From: Verrucomicrobiota bacterium
Lineage (GTDB): Bacteria; Verrucomicrobiota; Verrucomicrobiia; Opitutales; Opitutaceae
Length of the DNA stretch: 64,000 nt
Reading direction: 5' to 3'
NCBI GenBank assembly: GCA_023433275.1
Contig: JAEZDN010000125.1
Coordinates: 23,479 to 87,478 of the forward strand
This document shows positions 1 through 8,669 of the stretch, in pieces (the stretch's first letter is position 1; every line of letters begins with the position of its first letter). The notes beneath the pieces were generated by a model that saw nothing but the letters and a program-made list of their open reading frames with translations, had not been told where the DNA came from and ran no database searches. A program made the translations under genes and the position numbers.

Positions 1-123
1 CGCGGCATGGTCGGTGTAATCGAAATCCGCCCGGCGCAGATTGCGAAAAGGCAGGCCCTTGCGCTGCAAGAGGGCTTGATAGGCCGAGCCGACGTATCCG
101 GAGCCGCCGAGGAGAAAAATCAT
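1..123 (-). CDS. NAD-dependent epimerase/dehydratase, N-terminal fragment
   Basis: Only the first 41 codons are in the window; the gene runs off the left edge. The translation begins MIFLLGGSGYVGSAYQALL, a beta-strand followed by the glycine-rich GGSGYVGS nucleotide-binding turn of extended short-chain dehydrogenases such as UDP-sugar epimerases. It is the last visible member of a minus-strand run with the GT39-like, GT2 and epimerase genes upstream, 51 bases after the GT39-like gene. It therefore probably makes or modifies a nucleotide sugar for the same glycoconjugate. The substrate cannot be told from this fragment. Confidence 0.7.
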   Translation of the reverse strand, partial: MIFLLGGSGYVGSAYQALLQRKGLPFRNLRRADFDYTDHAA

Positions 124-174
124 GGAAGGCGGAATTGAGCGGGTTTGGGAGAGGTAGGCAATACCGGGCTTTTC

Positions 175-1851
175 CTATGGGGCGTCGCGTGGCGTCAGAC
201 GATACACGCGCTTGTTTTCGAAGCGGGCCACCAACTTGTAGTTCGCATCGATCAAGTCACGCAGCTCGGGGACGGTTTCGTGACCTGACCTGTTCCGGTC
301 ATCAAACATGAAGGCACCGGGGCCGACTGCATCGACGAACCAAGCCGGCTGGTTGCGTTCCATGTCCCGCAGGTAGCGGTTGATGAAATAGTGCCGGAGA
401 GGCCAGTCGATGAGGAGATTGGCGGTGTGGGCTTCCCGCGTGCCATGCGGCCGGCCGGTCGCAACGAGGAGGTTGGTTTCCCAGCCCCACATCGCGATGG
501 TGTCGCCCGGTCCGGACTGCTCGTTGAGAAAAATCGCAGCCGGCGGGGGCGGCTGTGCCAGGTGCCCCGCCAGGTGCCCGACAAACCGGTGCCAGGAAAC
601 GATCCGATGATAGACTTGGGGCAGGATGGCGAACAGGCCGAGCCAGAGCAGGGGAACCAGGGCGAAACGGGCGCCTCGGCCGTCATCCTTCCGGGCCCAG
701 GCGGCGGCGAGGGTGGTGCCGGTGAGCAGGGTCAATGGCCAGACGAGGAGCTGGAGGTAGTGGGCGGCTTCCCGGCCGGGCTTGAAAACGCAATAGAAGG
801 CGATGCCGAGCAAAGCCCAGCAAAGTGCCCGGGCCCGCGGAACGGCCGCGACGACCTGCGCGTGAAAAAGCGCGTAGCAGAGACTGCCCCAGAAGAACCA
901 GGCAAACGCCGGTTCGGTGGCCGAGAAATTGAAAAACTGGCCCGGCATGACGATGGGTGCATGCTGCCGCACGGCCACGTAGGCGAAGGCGGAAACCACG
1001 TAGGACGGAATGAAATGCGCCCACAAGCCGTAGATGGTCAGGTACAGCGCGACGGCGGCGGTGGGCAGAGTCGCCCCGCCGAGGAGCGCAGCCAACAGAT
1101 AACGCCGATGCTCACCGGCGTGCCGGCGCACGATGATCGTGCAGGCGAGCAACCCGACGCCCAGGCCCAGCGGCGCCACTTGGAGTTTGGCGAACGGTAT
1201 GAAGCCGAGGAAAGAACCGGCGAGCCCCGCCAACAGGCACGCACGCCGAAGGCTGATTCCGGCATGGAGGGCCCAAGTGGCCAGCCAGGCTCCCACCGAC
1301 AGCAGGAAGATGGCCGGCACCTCGCTGGAGTAGTGGACATAGTCGTCCCAGGTAACGCAGCACCAGAACAGCAGCGCGGGGAGGCAGGCGATCCGGGCGA
1401 TTCGATCGCCGACCACGAATCGGAGCGCGCCCCACGAGGCCAGGACGGAGGTGGCCTGAAGCATGGTGCCCATAACGCGAGCGGTCACATAGTTGAGTGG
1501 CGCGCCCAGCCAGCCCGCCACCACGAGGGCGAATTCGCAGACGGGGCCATGCGTGGTGCCGTCGACGGATTTCCAATAGATCGGATTACTCAGCAACGTG
1601 ATCGCGCCGGCGATGGTTTGCGATTCATCCGGGTTCAGGTCGCTCGGGTAGAACCAGGCCGGCCACCGAAACGCCGCCAGGGTGGCGTACACGCCCATGG
1701 CAAAGACCAACTTGTTCGCGCGTGGCGCCGTCGTCGTGTTTTCCCCGCTTGTGCGCCAGGCTGCCCAGGTGGTCCCGCCGAAGCAGAGCCAGGCGAGGGT
1801 CCAGTAGCGCGCGGCATCCGCATCCAGCCAGAATAGGACCTCGCGCAGCAT
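175..1851 (-). CDS. Multi-spanning glycosyltransferase, GT39/ArnT-like
   Basis: A 558-residue integral membrane protein with about ten hydrophobic helices and an ATG start. An acidic NPDES motif near residue 75, in the first large outward loop after the early helices, matches the catalytic Asp/Glu position of GT-C enzymes that use polyprenyl-phosphate sugars (GT39, GT83 and ArnT-like families). A soluble C-terminal part follows the last helices. The GT2 gene upstream (13 bases away) resembles polyprenyl-phosphate sugar synthases, so the pair could form a lipid-linked sugar and then transfer it in the periplasm. Acceptor and sugar are unknown. Fold and class are fairly secure, the precise function is not. 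Confidence 0.8.
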   Translation of the reverse strand: MLREVLFWLDADAARYWTLAWLCFGGTTWAAWRTSGENTTTAPRANKLVFAMGVYATLAAFRWPAWFYPSDLNPDESQTIAGAITLLSNPIYWKSVDGTTHGPVCEFALVVAGWLGAPLNYVTARVMGTMLQATSVLASWGALRFVVGDRIARIACLPALLFWCCVTWDDYVHYSSEVPAIFLLSVGAWLATWALHAGISLRRACLLAGLAGSFLGFIPFAKLQVAPLGLGVGLLACTIIVRRHAGEHRRYLLAALLGGATLPTAAVALYLTIYGLWAHFIPSYVVSAFAYVAVRQHAPIVMPGQFFNFSATEPAFAWFFWGSLCYALFHAQVVAAVPRARALCWALLGIAFYCVFKPGREAAHYLQLLVWPLTLLTGTTLAAAWARKDDGRGARFALVPLLWLGLFAILPQVYHRIVSWHRFVGHLAGHLAQPPPPAAIFLNEQSGPGDTIAMWGWETNLLVATGRPHGTREAHTANLLIDWPLRHYFINRYLRDMERNQPAWFVDAVGPGAFMFDDRNRSGHETVPELRDLIDANYKLVARFENKRVYRLTPRDAP

Positions 1852-1863
1852 CGGGACGGAGCG

Positions 1864-2610
1864 TCACTTCTTCCGATAGTCGCCGCGGCTGAAGTATTTT
1901 TCCAGCCAGACGTAGGCGCAGATGAAGAAGTAGCGGCTGCCCATTTCCTTGATCTTGAGCTTGGCCTCGCCGTATTTCCGGTTTTGCCAGGAAATCGGGA
2001 TCACGGTCCAGGTGTAGCCGCGCACGATGGCCTTGAGCGGGATCTCGACGGTGAGATTGAAATGGGGCGAGAGGAAGGGGCGGCAGCCCTCGATCACCGT
2101 GCGGCGGTAGGCCTTGAAGGCGTTCGTGGTGTCGTTCAGCGCGATGTTGAACCCGACGCGCACGAGGAAATTCGCCAGGCGGTTCACCCAGAGCTTCACG
2201 CGCGGGTAGTCCACGACGCGGCCGCCCTTGACGAAGCGGCTGCCGAACACGCAGTCCCAACCCTCGTTGAGCAGGCGCCAGTATTTGACGGCGTCATCCG
2301 GAGAGTCCGACGCATCGGCCATCATGATGGTGCACGCGTCGCCCTTCATGTGGTTCAGGCCGAAAATGACCGCACGCCCGAAGCCATGCAGGCCCTTGTT
2401 TTGGACCGGGGCGAGGGTGGGGATGGTGGTGCGGAGGTCCTGGAGCACCTGCCACGTGGCGTCCTTGCTGCCGTCGTCGACGACCACGATCTCGTGGGGC
2501 ACCTGTTCGCGCGCGAGGGTGGCGTACAAATCGCGGAGCGTGGGCGGGAGGGATTCCTCCTCGTTATGAGCCGGGATGACGATCGAGTAGAGCGCGAGCG
2601 GAGCGGGCAT
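1864..2610 (-). CDS. GT2 family glycosyltransferase, polyprenyl-phosphate sugar synthase-like
   Basis: A 248-residue GT-A enzyme. SIVIPAHNEEESLP at residues 9-22 is the nucleotide-binding start of family 2, VVVDDGSKDAT near residue 45 carries the first Asp motif, and MMADASDSPDD near residue 97 is the DxD-like metal/nucleotide site. There are no clear C-terminal membrane helices, so it resembles the single-domain dolichol-phosphate-mannose synthase type. It would charge undecaprenyl phosphate with a sugar on the cytoplasmic face. ATG start; 13 bases before the GT39-like gene, its likely user. The sugar specificity is not visible. Confidence 0.88.
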   Translation of the reverse strand: MPAPLALYSIVIPAHNEEESLPPTLRDLYATLAREQVPHEIVVVDDGSKDATWQVLQDLRTTIPTLAPVQNKGLHGFGRAVIFGLNHMKGDACTIMMADASDSPDDAVKYWRLLNEGWDCVFGSRFVKGGRVVDYPRVKLWVNRLANFLVRVGFNIALNDTTNAFKAYRRTVIEGCRPFLSPHFNLTVEIPLKAIVRGYTWTVIPISWQNRKYGEAKLKIKEMGSRYFFICAYVWLEKYFSRGDYRKK

Positions 2611-2690
2611 GAAGGAAGGGCTGCAGGACTGAAGGGCTGAACGGCTGAAGGGCTGGAGGACTGAAAAGGAAAGGGCCGAGGAAAGAGGGA
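2611..2690. repeat. Degenerate short tandem repeat between two operon genes
   Basis: The gap between the GT2 and epimerase genes holds several degenerate copies of a 9-10 base unit resembling GGCTGAAGG, interrupted by GGACTGA-type variants. It has no coding potential on either strand. It belongs to the general tendency in this window for operon gaps to be filled with repetitive DNA. Confidence 0.5.
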
Positions 2691-2721
2691 AGGACAGGTG
2701 GGCGCAAGGAATCAGCCATTT

Positions 2722-3789
2722 TCAGCGGGGGGCGGAGAGTTCGAGCCAGCCGGGATTTCGTTCCGCGTGGAGGGCGATTTCCTCGAGGATATCCGTGGAT
2801 TTGGTCGCAGGTTTCCAATCCCAAAGGGTGGTGGCGCGGTTGTGGTTCAGAACCATCCAGCCGATGTCGAAGGGGCGGGGCGTGCCGTCCTGCACGACCT
2901 CGTGCGGGCCGAACCGCTGGGCGCACCACTGGCTCAGCTGTCGGAGGGAGAGGGCCGACGCCGCCCCGCCCGAAAAATTCGCGAGGCGGTCGGCGGCGGC
3001 GAGCTTGGGGGCCGCGAATTGTTTTTCGAGGACGGGAAGCAGGTCGCGTGGGTGCAGGCAGTCGCGCACCTGGTAACCGAGCCCACCGAACCCGAGGTAT
3101 TTGAGCGGGCGTTTCCTGAGCCAGGCATTGATCCAGTAGGCGAAGATGCCCTGGTCGGCGCGGCCGAACTGCCCGGCGCCGGCGAGCACGCCGCAGCGGT
3201 TGATGAAGACGGGGAAGTTGAAGGTTTCGCCGTATTCCAGGGCCATCGCCTCGGAGGCCAGCTTCGTGGCGCCGTAGAGGGAGATGGGCGCCTGGGTGGC
3301 AAATGATTCGTCGAGACCGGCGGGGCTCAGGCCGGCGGGCAGGGGCTTGGTGGTGTCCGGTGCGAGGGCGTCGTCGCGCACGAGGGTGGGCAAACTGGCC
3401 AGCGGGGCGATGGAGTAGACGCGGCTGGTGGAGAGCAGGATGAAGCCGGCGCGGTGGAGCTTGCAGTATTCGAGGACGTTGATCGTGCCCGTGAGGTTGT
3501 GGTCCACCAGCTCGCGCGAGCTGGTCTTGCCATCGACGCCCGCCAGGACGCTGGGGTTGGCGGCGGCATCGATCACGAAGTCGGCGGGCGGGAGGGCATC
3601 CATGGCGCGCGCATCGCGCAGGTCGGCGGTGATGAGGCGGGCGCCGAGTTGCTCGAGGGGGGCACGGTTGGTTTCGCTGCCCGGGCGGATGAAATTGTCG
3701 AAGCCCGTGACCGTGTGGCCGGCGGCGATGAGTTCGCGAGCCAGGGTGCTGCCGACGAAGCCGCAGATGCCGGTGATGAGGATGCGCAT
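2722..3789 (-). CDS. NAD-dependent epimerase, CDP-paratose 2-epimerase-like
   Basis: A 355-residue extended SDR enzyme. MRILITGICGFVGS at the N terminus is the GxxGxxG nucleotide-binding motif, and SLYGATK near residue 175 is the YxxxK catalytic pair. Length and the region around NRCGVLAGAGQFGRADQG resemble CDP-paratose/tyvelose 2-epimerases. I chose the ATG at 3789 because the only upstream alternative is a TTG giving five extra residues with no clear ribosome site. It is the first gene of the minus-strand sugar operon that continues with the GT2 and GT39-like genes. The substrate assignment is by resemblance only. Confidence 0.85.
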   Translation of the reverse strand: MRILITGICGFVGSTLARELIAAGHTVTGFDNFIRPGSETNRAPLEQLGARLITADLRDARAMDALPPADFVIDAAANPSVLAGVDGKTSSRELVDHNLTGTINVLEYCKLHRAGFILLSTSRVYSIAPLASLPTLVRDDALAPDTTKPLPAGLSPAGLDESFATQAPISLYGATKLASEAMALEYGETFNFPVFINRCGVLAGAGQFGRADQGIFAYWINAWLRKRPLKYLGFGGLGYQVRDCLHPRDLLPVLEKQFAAPKLAAADRLANFSGGAASALSLRQLSQWCAQRFGPHEVVQDGTPRPFDIGWMVLNHNRATTLWDWKPATKSTDILEEIALHAERNPGWLELSAPR

Positions 3790-3996
3790 GGCTTGGGGAG
3801 GCAAACAGGCCGCACCGGGGAGGGGAAGGGGAAATGTTAGCCGGGCGGCGCTGTCGATTTACAGATGGAGCGGTCCTCGCGCGCGAGAAGGAGAAGAGAG
3901 AGTCCAATCGAGGATCACGCGCCGAATACCGTCTGGATTCGAGCCTCGTGCGGGCAAGGATGAACTAAAGTCGCTGGTGAGGGTCTGAATTCATTC

Positions 3997-4440
3997 ATGA
4001 AATCCCATCGTTCTCTCGCGGTCCTGGTTCTCTTCAGCCTTTTAACATCGATCGCCGGGGCGGCCGTCACCCGCAGTCTCGAGCTCAACGTGCCGGCCGC
4101 GATCAAGGCGGGAACGGACGTCAACGCGGTGGTTGCGGCGGCCACGAACGCGGAGGACGCGGAGCAGATCGCGTTTCTGCACGTCGAGTTCTCCTTGGAC
4201 GGGGGCAAGACGTGGGCCCCGGTCTATGCGGAGAATCTCGGCCGCAAGACCTCGCGGACCGTCAATATTCCCGCGGGCAAGGAAGGGTCGAAGGTCCTGG
4301 TGCGCGCGCGGGCGGCGTTCCGGGGAGGGAAGGCCGGCGACGTGGATTATCTGGGCAAGCCGATCCAGTGGGACGGCACGTGGGGCACTTGGGCCACGCC
4401 GCCCGCGAAGGCCGCGACCGTGCATGTGACCGGCATGTGA
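3997..4440 (+). CDS. Small secreted beta-rich protein of unknown function
   Basis: 147 residues with a clear signal peptide: basic MKSHR, a hydrophobic core, and likely cleavage after SIAGA near residue 22. The mature part contains FSLDGGKTWAPV, a phrase typical of Ig-like or BNR-type beta-sandwiches, and ends with several Trp residues (WDGTWGTWA). It is probably periplasmic or surface exposed. It is divergent from the sugar operon and 129 bases ahead of the metallopeptidase gene. I do not recognise the family. Confidence 0.7.
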   Translation: MKSHRSLAVLVLFSLLTSIAGAAVTRSLELNVPAAIKAGTDVNAVVAAATNAEDAEQIAFLHVEFSLDGGKTWAPVYAENLGRKTSRTVNIPAGKEGSKVLVRARAAFRGGKAGDVDYLGKPIQWDGTWGTWATPPAKAATVHVTGM

Positions 4441-4569
4441 GGCGCGACGGATTGCCGGGTGAGGGCACCCGGCCCACAATCCATTGCTGTCTTGCGCGGA
4501 GGCGGGAGATTCGGGGCAAACCCGAAGAATTTGATTCAAGCCCCGGGCGAAGCGGGGTAGGGTGGGGCG

Positions 4570-5589
4570 ATGGAATCACCCGACTGGCACGCTTTGGACG
4601 ACGATTTGCTGCTGGAACGGAAGATTTCCCAGCTGGGCCTGAGCCTGTCGGACACGCCGCTGCAGCCGCTCATTCAAAAACTCTATGATGAGCTGTCCGC
4701 GAAGGGACTCGTGTTTCACCCGCCTTGTCATGTGGGGGACGAGTGGTTCGTGCCGGTGGGGATTCCCGCGATCTTCGTGCCGTTTTTCTTGGTCCATGAC
4801 CGCCTGCGCAAGCTCGAGGCGAAGATGATGCTCGAAGTCGAGGGCGACCAGCCCGACTGGTTCATGCGGTTGATCCGGCACGAGGCGGCGCATGCCTATG
4901 CGTATGCCTACCAGCTCACGCGAAAGCGCAAATGGCAGCGGACCTTCGGGCTGACCTCCACCGAGACGACGCCCGAGTTCTACCGGCCCCGGCCGTACAG
5001 CCATTCGTACGTCGTGCATTTGGACGACTGGTACGCCCAGAGCCATCCCGATGAGGATTTCGCGGAGACGTTTGCCGTCTGGCTGACGCCCGGGCTCGAC
5101 TGGCGGGAGCGGTACAAGGGGTGGAAGGCGCTGCAGAAACTTGAATACGTGGATGAGCTGATGTGCTCGATCGCGGGCCAGCCTCCGCCGTACCAGCCCG
5201 GTTATCGGGAGAAGGATTTCAACTGCCTCAACCAAAAGCTGAAGACGTATTACGTGAGGAAGAGAAAGCAGTATGAGGACACGTATCCGGACTTTTATGA
5301 TCGCGATCTCCGGCAGCTGTTCAGTGGACCGCCGGAGGCGGGGCCGGCGCTCAAGGCGTCCGTTTACCTGCGCCAGCGCAAGCGTCACCTCATGGATGCG
5401 GTGTGCGAGTCAACCAATGAGAAGCGTTATCGGGTGCACAAGCTCCTCGCGCGGCTGATCGAGCGTTGCGACCAGCTCGACCTGCACCTGGCCCCGACCG
5501 GCCCGGCCCCGGACATGCCGGTGGCGGCGTACATCACGACCTTGGTGATGAATTACCTGTTCACTGGAAAATTCAAACGAGGCAAGTAA
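4570..5589 (+). CDS. Putative zinc-binding metallopeptidase (Peptidase_Mx type)
   Basis: 339 residues without a signal peptide. RHEAAHAYAYAY near residue 103 supplies an HExxH zinc site. About 60 residues later HPDEDFAETFAVWL gives the acidic residues expected as further ligand, the arrangement of the putative zinc-binding metallopeptidase family (PF15887-like). The flanking sequence is basic and rich in aromatic residues. It lies only 3 bases ahead of an ATP-grasp ligase on the same strand, so the two are almost certainly co-translated. A peptide bond maker next to a peptide bond breaker suggests synthesis and turnover or maturation of a peptide conjugate. The substrate is unknown. Confidence 0.82.
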   Translation: MESPDWHALDDDLLLERKISQLGLSLSDTPLQPLIQKLYDELSAKGLVFHPPCHVGDEWFVPVGIPAIFVPFFLVHDRLRKLEAKMMLEVEGDQPDWFMRLIRHEAAHAYAYAYQLTRKRKWQRTFGLTSTETTPEFYRPRPYSHSYVVHLDDWYAQSHPDEDFAETFAVWLTPGLDWRERYKGWKALQKLEYVDELMCSIAGQPPPYQPGYREKDFNCLNQKLKTYYVRKRKQYEDTYPDFYDRDLRQLFSGPPEAGPALKASVYLRQRKRHLMDAVCESTNEKRYRVHKLLARLIERCDQLDLHLAPTGPAPDMPVAAYITTLVMNYLFTGKFKRGK

Positions 5590-5592
5590 CCC

Positions 5593-6612
5593 ATGGGAAA
5601 AAAGCTGAAAGTTCTCGCTCTCTTCGACGCCGTGCGGCCGACGACGCTCGACCAGGATCTCACCCCGGAGCTGAAGACGGTCGATTGGAAAACCGAGGCG
5701 GCAGTGCTGTCCGCGCTGGACACGCTCGGGTATCCGCACGAGCACCTGGCGCTGTTCGACGACCTGGACCTGGTGCGGCAGAAGCTGCAGACGTTCACCC
5801 CGGACGTGATCTTCAACCTCGCGGACCAGTTCCGCAACAACCGCGCGTTCGACCAGCACATCGTGTCCTACCTCGCGATGCACGACATCCCGTTCACCGG
5901 CTGCGGGTCGACCGGGCTGACGCTGTGCAAGCACAAGGCGATCTCCAAAAAAATCCTGAGCTATCATCGCATCCACACGCCGCATTTCGTGACGATCCCG
6001 CGGGGCAAGCGCATCACGCGTCCGAAGCACTTGAAATTCCCCATCCTGGTGAAGCCGTTGAAGGAGGAGGCCTCCTATGGGATTTCCCAGGCCTCGTTCG
6101 TTGAGACGGACGAGCAATTCAACGAGCGTGTCTCGTTCCTGCACCAGAACACGGACAACGACGTGATTGCCGAGGAGTACATCGAGGGCCGGGAATTGTA
6201 CGTGAGTCTCATCGGCAACCATCGGCTGCAAGTGTTCCCGATCCGCGAGCTGGTTTTCCGCGAGGTGCCGCCGGACGAGCCGAAGATCGCGACGTACAAG
6301 GCCAAGTGGGACGAGGCGTACCGGCAGCGCTGGGGACTGGAGAACCGCTTCGCCGAGGGGCTGGAGCCGGCGCTGGTCCGTCACATCGAGGACGTGTGCA
6401 AGCGCATCTATCACCTGCTCACCATCGACGGCTATGCGCGCATCGACCTGCGCATGACGGCGCAGAACGAGTTGTACTTCATCGAGGCAAATCCGAATCC
6501 GGCCCTGGCGCCGGACGAGGATTTTGCTGAGTCCGCGTTGAAAGCGGGGATTGCGTACCCCCAGTTGATCGACCGGATCGCGCGACTGGGGATGAAGACG
6601 GTGCGGGAGTGA
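5593..6612 (+). CDS. ATP-grasp ligase, D-alanine-D-alanine ligase-like
   Basis: 339 residues with the three parts of an ATP-grasp enzyme: an N-terminal Rossmann-like region; a central ATP-grasp part (ILVKPLKEEASYGIS near residue 155, the acidic EEYIEGRELYVSL near 195); and a C-terminal metal-binding stretch YFIEANPNPAL near 297. DIPFTGCGSTGLTLCKHK near residue 97 resembles the Ddl family. It is not the housekeeping Ddl with any certainty, because it is paired 3 bases after a metallopeptidase and not with mur genes. It would activate a carboxylate as acyl phosphate and join it to an amine. Amino-acid partners cannot be inferred. Confidence 0.88.
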   Translation: MGKKLKVLALFDAVRPTTLDQDLTPELKTVDWKTEAAVLSALDTLGYPHEHLALFDDLDLVRQKLQTFTPDVIFNLADQFRNNRAFDQHIVSYLAMHDIPFTGCGSTGLTLCKHKAISKKILSYHRIHTPHFVTIPRGKRITRPKHLKFPILVKPLKEEASYGISQASFVETDEQFNERVSFLHQNTDNDVIAEEYIEGRELYVSLIGNHRLQVFPIRELVFREVPPDEPKIATYKAKWDEAYRQRWGLENRFAEGLEPALVRHIEDVCKRIYHLLTIDGYARIDLRMTAQNELYFIEANPNPALAPDEDFAESALKAGIAYPQLIDRIARLGMKTVRE

Positions 6613-6630
6613 GCGGCGGGCGACGGCCCC

Positions 6631-6883
6631 CGCCACCGTCATCCTGAGCAGAGCGAAGGATCCAAGCGTAATGGCGGACGTCACGTGCGCCGACGCCTTG
6701 GATCCTTCACTGCGTTCAGGATGACGGTGGGGGGAGGTTTTGGGTAATTCCAAGTTGGAGACGCCTCAGAGGCTCAAAACTCGTTCAGTTAATCAGCAGC
6801 CGCAGAGCGGAGGATCTGAGGGGAAGGGCGGACGTTCGTCCCTTCCCGTGGATCCTTCGCTCTGCTCAGGATGACGGTGGCGG
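6631..6883. repeat. Three copies of the GTCATCCTGAG palindromic repeat
   Basis: Copies lie at 6631-6663 (forward), 6700-6732 (reverse) and 6850-6883 (reverse). Each contains GTCATCCTGAG next to GCGAAGGATCC with small variations. The first two form an inverted pair with a loop of about 36 bases. Related copies are at 37772-37805, 39711-39743 and 39779-39808. There is no T-run, so a simple terminator is unlikely. The rest of the gap 6613-7065 shows no gene; 7018-7031 carries one arm of the GGCATAAAGCC element that also occurs at 25462-25558. Confidence 0.85.
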
Positions 6884-7065
6884 GAGTAATTTTGCATTTC
6901 AGAGTTCATCCCCGCTTACCAGGCGACCGCCCAGCGGTTGCTCCCGGGCTCAGGATGGCGGAAGGGGGGGATTTTCGAGGCCCATCCCGCCCTTGGGCGC
7001 GACACCAATCAGTTCATGAGGCATAAAGCCCTGCCACAAATTGAGAGGCTTCGTGGCATTTTTTA

Positions 7066-7710
7066 GTGGCGGCATTGGGCAGGCTGGGCACGGTAGGCGC
7101 TCTCGTGGCCCGCGCATCCTTCTACCTCGTGATCCTGACGCTTGGCGTGCTCAGCATGGGTTTCCAGTTGCTGGCTTCGCGGTTGTTGAGTCCGCATTTT
7201 GGCTCCTCGCTGATTGTGTGGGCATGGCTTATTTCCACTTTTCTGGCCGCGTTCAGCCTCGGGTCGATGGTGGGAGGCTGGATCAGCAATCTCGAACCGG
7301 GGCGCCGCGTGCGCGCGCAAGTCGCCACGGCGTTGGTGGCGGTGGGGACGCTGGCTTTCACGGCGTGGTTGGGGCGTGCATCGCTCGAGCGCATTGAACT
7401 GGCCTTTGCGGAACCGGGCATGGCGTTGTTTGTGTCGTGCGCGGGGCTGTTTTTCCTGCCGGTGACCGCGCTGTCGTCGTTTGGCCCGCAGTGCGTTCAT
7501 TACCTCGCGATGCGTGGCATGCCGCCGGGCAAGGCCTCGGGTTGGGTGTATGCGGTCAGCACGCTGGGCAACATCGCCGGGGTGATGCTGACGGCGTTCG
7601 TGTTGATTCCGAATTTCCGGGTCTCGACCCTGTTGTTCATCTGGCTGGCGGTGGCTGCGCTCGGGCTCGCCGGTTTGCTTTGGCTGCTGTTGCGGCCGGT
7701 GACGCCATGA
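7066..7710 (+). CDS. Membrane half of a split spermidine-synthase-like protein
   Basis: 214 residues beginning with GTG, with about six hydrophobic helices and no soluble domain. The pattern LSMGFQLLASRLLSPHFGSS and later CVHYLAMRGM..SGWVYAVSTLGNIAG matches the membrane region that, in many bacteria, is fused ahead of a spermidine-synthase-like methyltransferase-fold domain. Here that catalytic part is encoded by the next gene, whose ATG overlaps this stop codon (ATGA). The two halves therefore likely form one complex. The transported or modified substrate is unknown. Confidence 0.75.
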   Translation: MAALGRLGTVGALVARASFYLVILTLGVLSMGFQLLASRLLSPHFGSSLIVWAWLISTFLAAFSLGSMVGGWISNLEPGRRVRAQVATALVAVGTLAFTAWLGRASLERIELAFAEPGMALFVSCAGLFFLPVTALSSFGPQCVHYLAMRGMPPGKASGWVYAVSTLGNIAGVMLTAFVLIPNFRVSTLLFIWLAVAALGLAGLLWLLLRPVTP

Positions 7711-8630
7711 TCCGGAAGCTGATCATCGTCCTGCTCGGCTGCGGACTCCTGGTTTCCGCGCGAGCCGCGTCCGAGGGCGCGGCATCCGTCGAGCATTACG
7801 ACACCCCGTACAACAGCCTCACGATCGAGCGGCGCGGAACGGTGGTGGAGATGCGCGCGCGTTCACGCCGGGGTGAGGCGCTCGAGTCGGCGGTGGACGT
7901 GGCGGACCCGCTCCGCCTGGTGGTGCCTTACACTCGGTCGCTTTATGCGGGCTTGTTTTTCCAACCGAAGCCCCAGCGGGTGTTGATGATCGGCCTGGGC
8001 GGCGCCGGGTTTCACCGGCTGTTCGCGGCGGCGTTTCCCGAGACGTTGCTGCAGACGGTGGAGCTGGATCCGAAGGTGTTCGAGCTCGCGCAGACGCACC
8101 TCGATTTCAAGCCGACCGAGCGCACGCCGGTCGATCTCCGGGATGGCCGCATTTTCGTGAAGCGGGACCGAAGCCGGTGGGACTGGATCATCCTCGACGC
8201 GTTTCGCGGTGGCTACGTGCCCGCGCACCTGAAGACCAAAGAATTCTACCAGGAGTGCGCGGCGCGGCTGTCGGATCGCGGGGTGTTCATCAGCAACCTG
8301 CACGCGGGGACGGAACTTTACTATGCCGACATCCGCACGATCCGATCGGTGTTTCCCCAGGTGGTGTTGTTTGCGACGAAAGGCTCGAGCAATGTGATCT
8401 TGTGCGCGGTGAAATATCGCGATCCGCAGGTGACGGATCCAATGGGATGGCCGGATCCGGCCACGCTCTTGCCGCAAGAGTTCGCGGGGCGGCTGGATCT
8501 GCGGGCGATTCGTCATGAGCGCGTGGAGCTGCCGTATCGGCAGATCAACGAAGCGGGCGTGCTGACGGATGATTTTGCCCCGGTGGAATTCCTGGACACC
8601 GTGAAGTCGCACAACACCGGGCCGCGTTGA
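7707..8630 (+). CDS. Spermidine-synthase-like protein with an N-terminal signal sequence
   Basis: 307 residues; the ATG at 7707 overlaps the stop of the membrane partner. Residues 1-20 (MIRKLIIVLLGCGLLVSARA) look like a cleavable signal peptide or a single anchor. The rest follows the spermidine synthase/Rossmann fold: GLGGAGFHRLF near residue 99, VELDP near 119 (acidic end of beta 2), DLRDGRIFV near 143, and ILDAFRGGY near 160 at the catalytic Asp position. Classical polyamine-binding residues are not obvious, and an exported Rossmann enzyme would lack cytosolic cosubstrate. The protein may be a tethered or altered-function relative rather than a true spermidine synthase. Confidence 0.75.
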   Translation: MIRKLIIVLLGCGLLVSARAASEGAASVEHYDTPYNSLTIERRGTVVEMRARSRRGEALESAVDVADPLRLVVPYTRSLYAGLFFQPKPQRVLMIGLGGAGFHRLFAAAFPETLLQTVELDPKVFELAQTHLDFKPTERTPVDLRDGRIFVKRDRSRWDWIILDAFRGGYVPAHLKTKEFYQECAARLSDRGVFISNLHAGTELYYADIRTIRSVFPQVVLFATKGSSNVILCAVKYRDPQVTDPMGWPDPATLLPQEFAGRLDLRAIRHERVELPYRQINEAGVLTDDFAPVEFLDTVKSHNTGPR

Positions 8631-8669
8631 GCGGGGGCAGGCCGCCGCCGGGCGGATCCCGGGGGCAAA

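Noticed and set aside
391..1836. Long open frame opposite the GT39-like gene
   Set aside because: It mirrors the real gene; composition is Gly/Arg/Glu-rich with no recognisable fold, as usual for antisense frames in high-GC DNA.
6631..6732. Inverted repeat as intrinsic terminator of the ATP-grasp gene
   Set aside because: No T-run after the stem, and the same sequence occurs in unrelated positions, which fits a dispersed repeat better.
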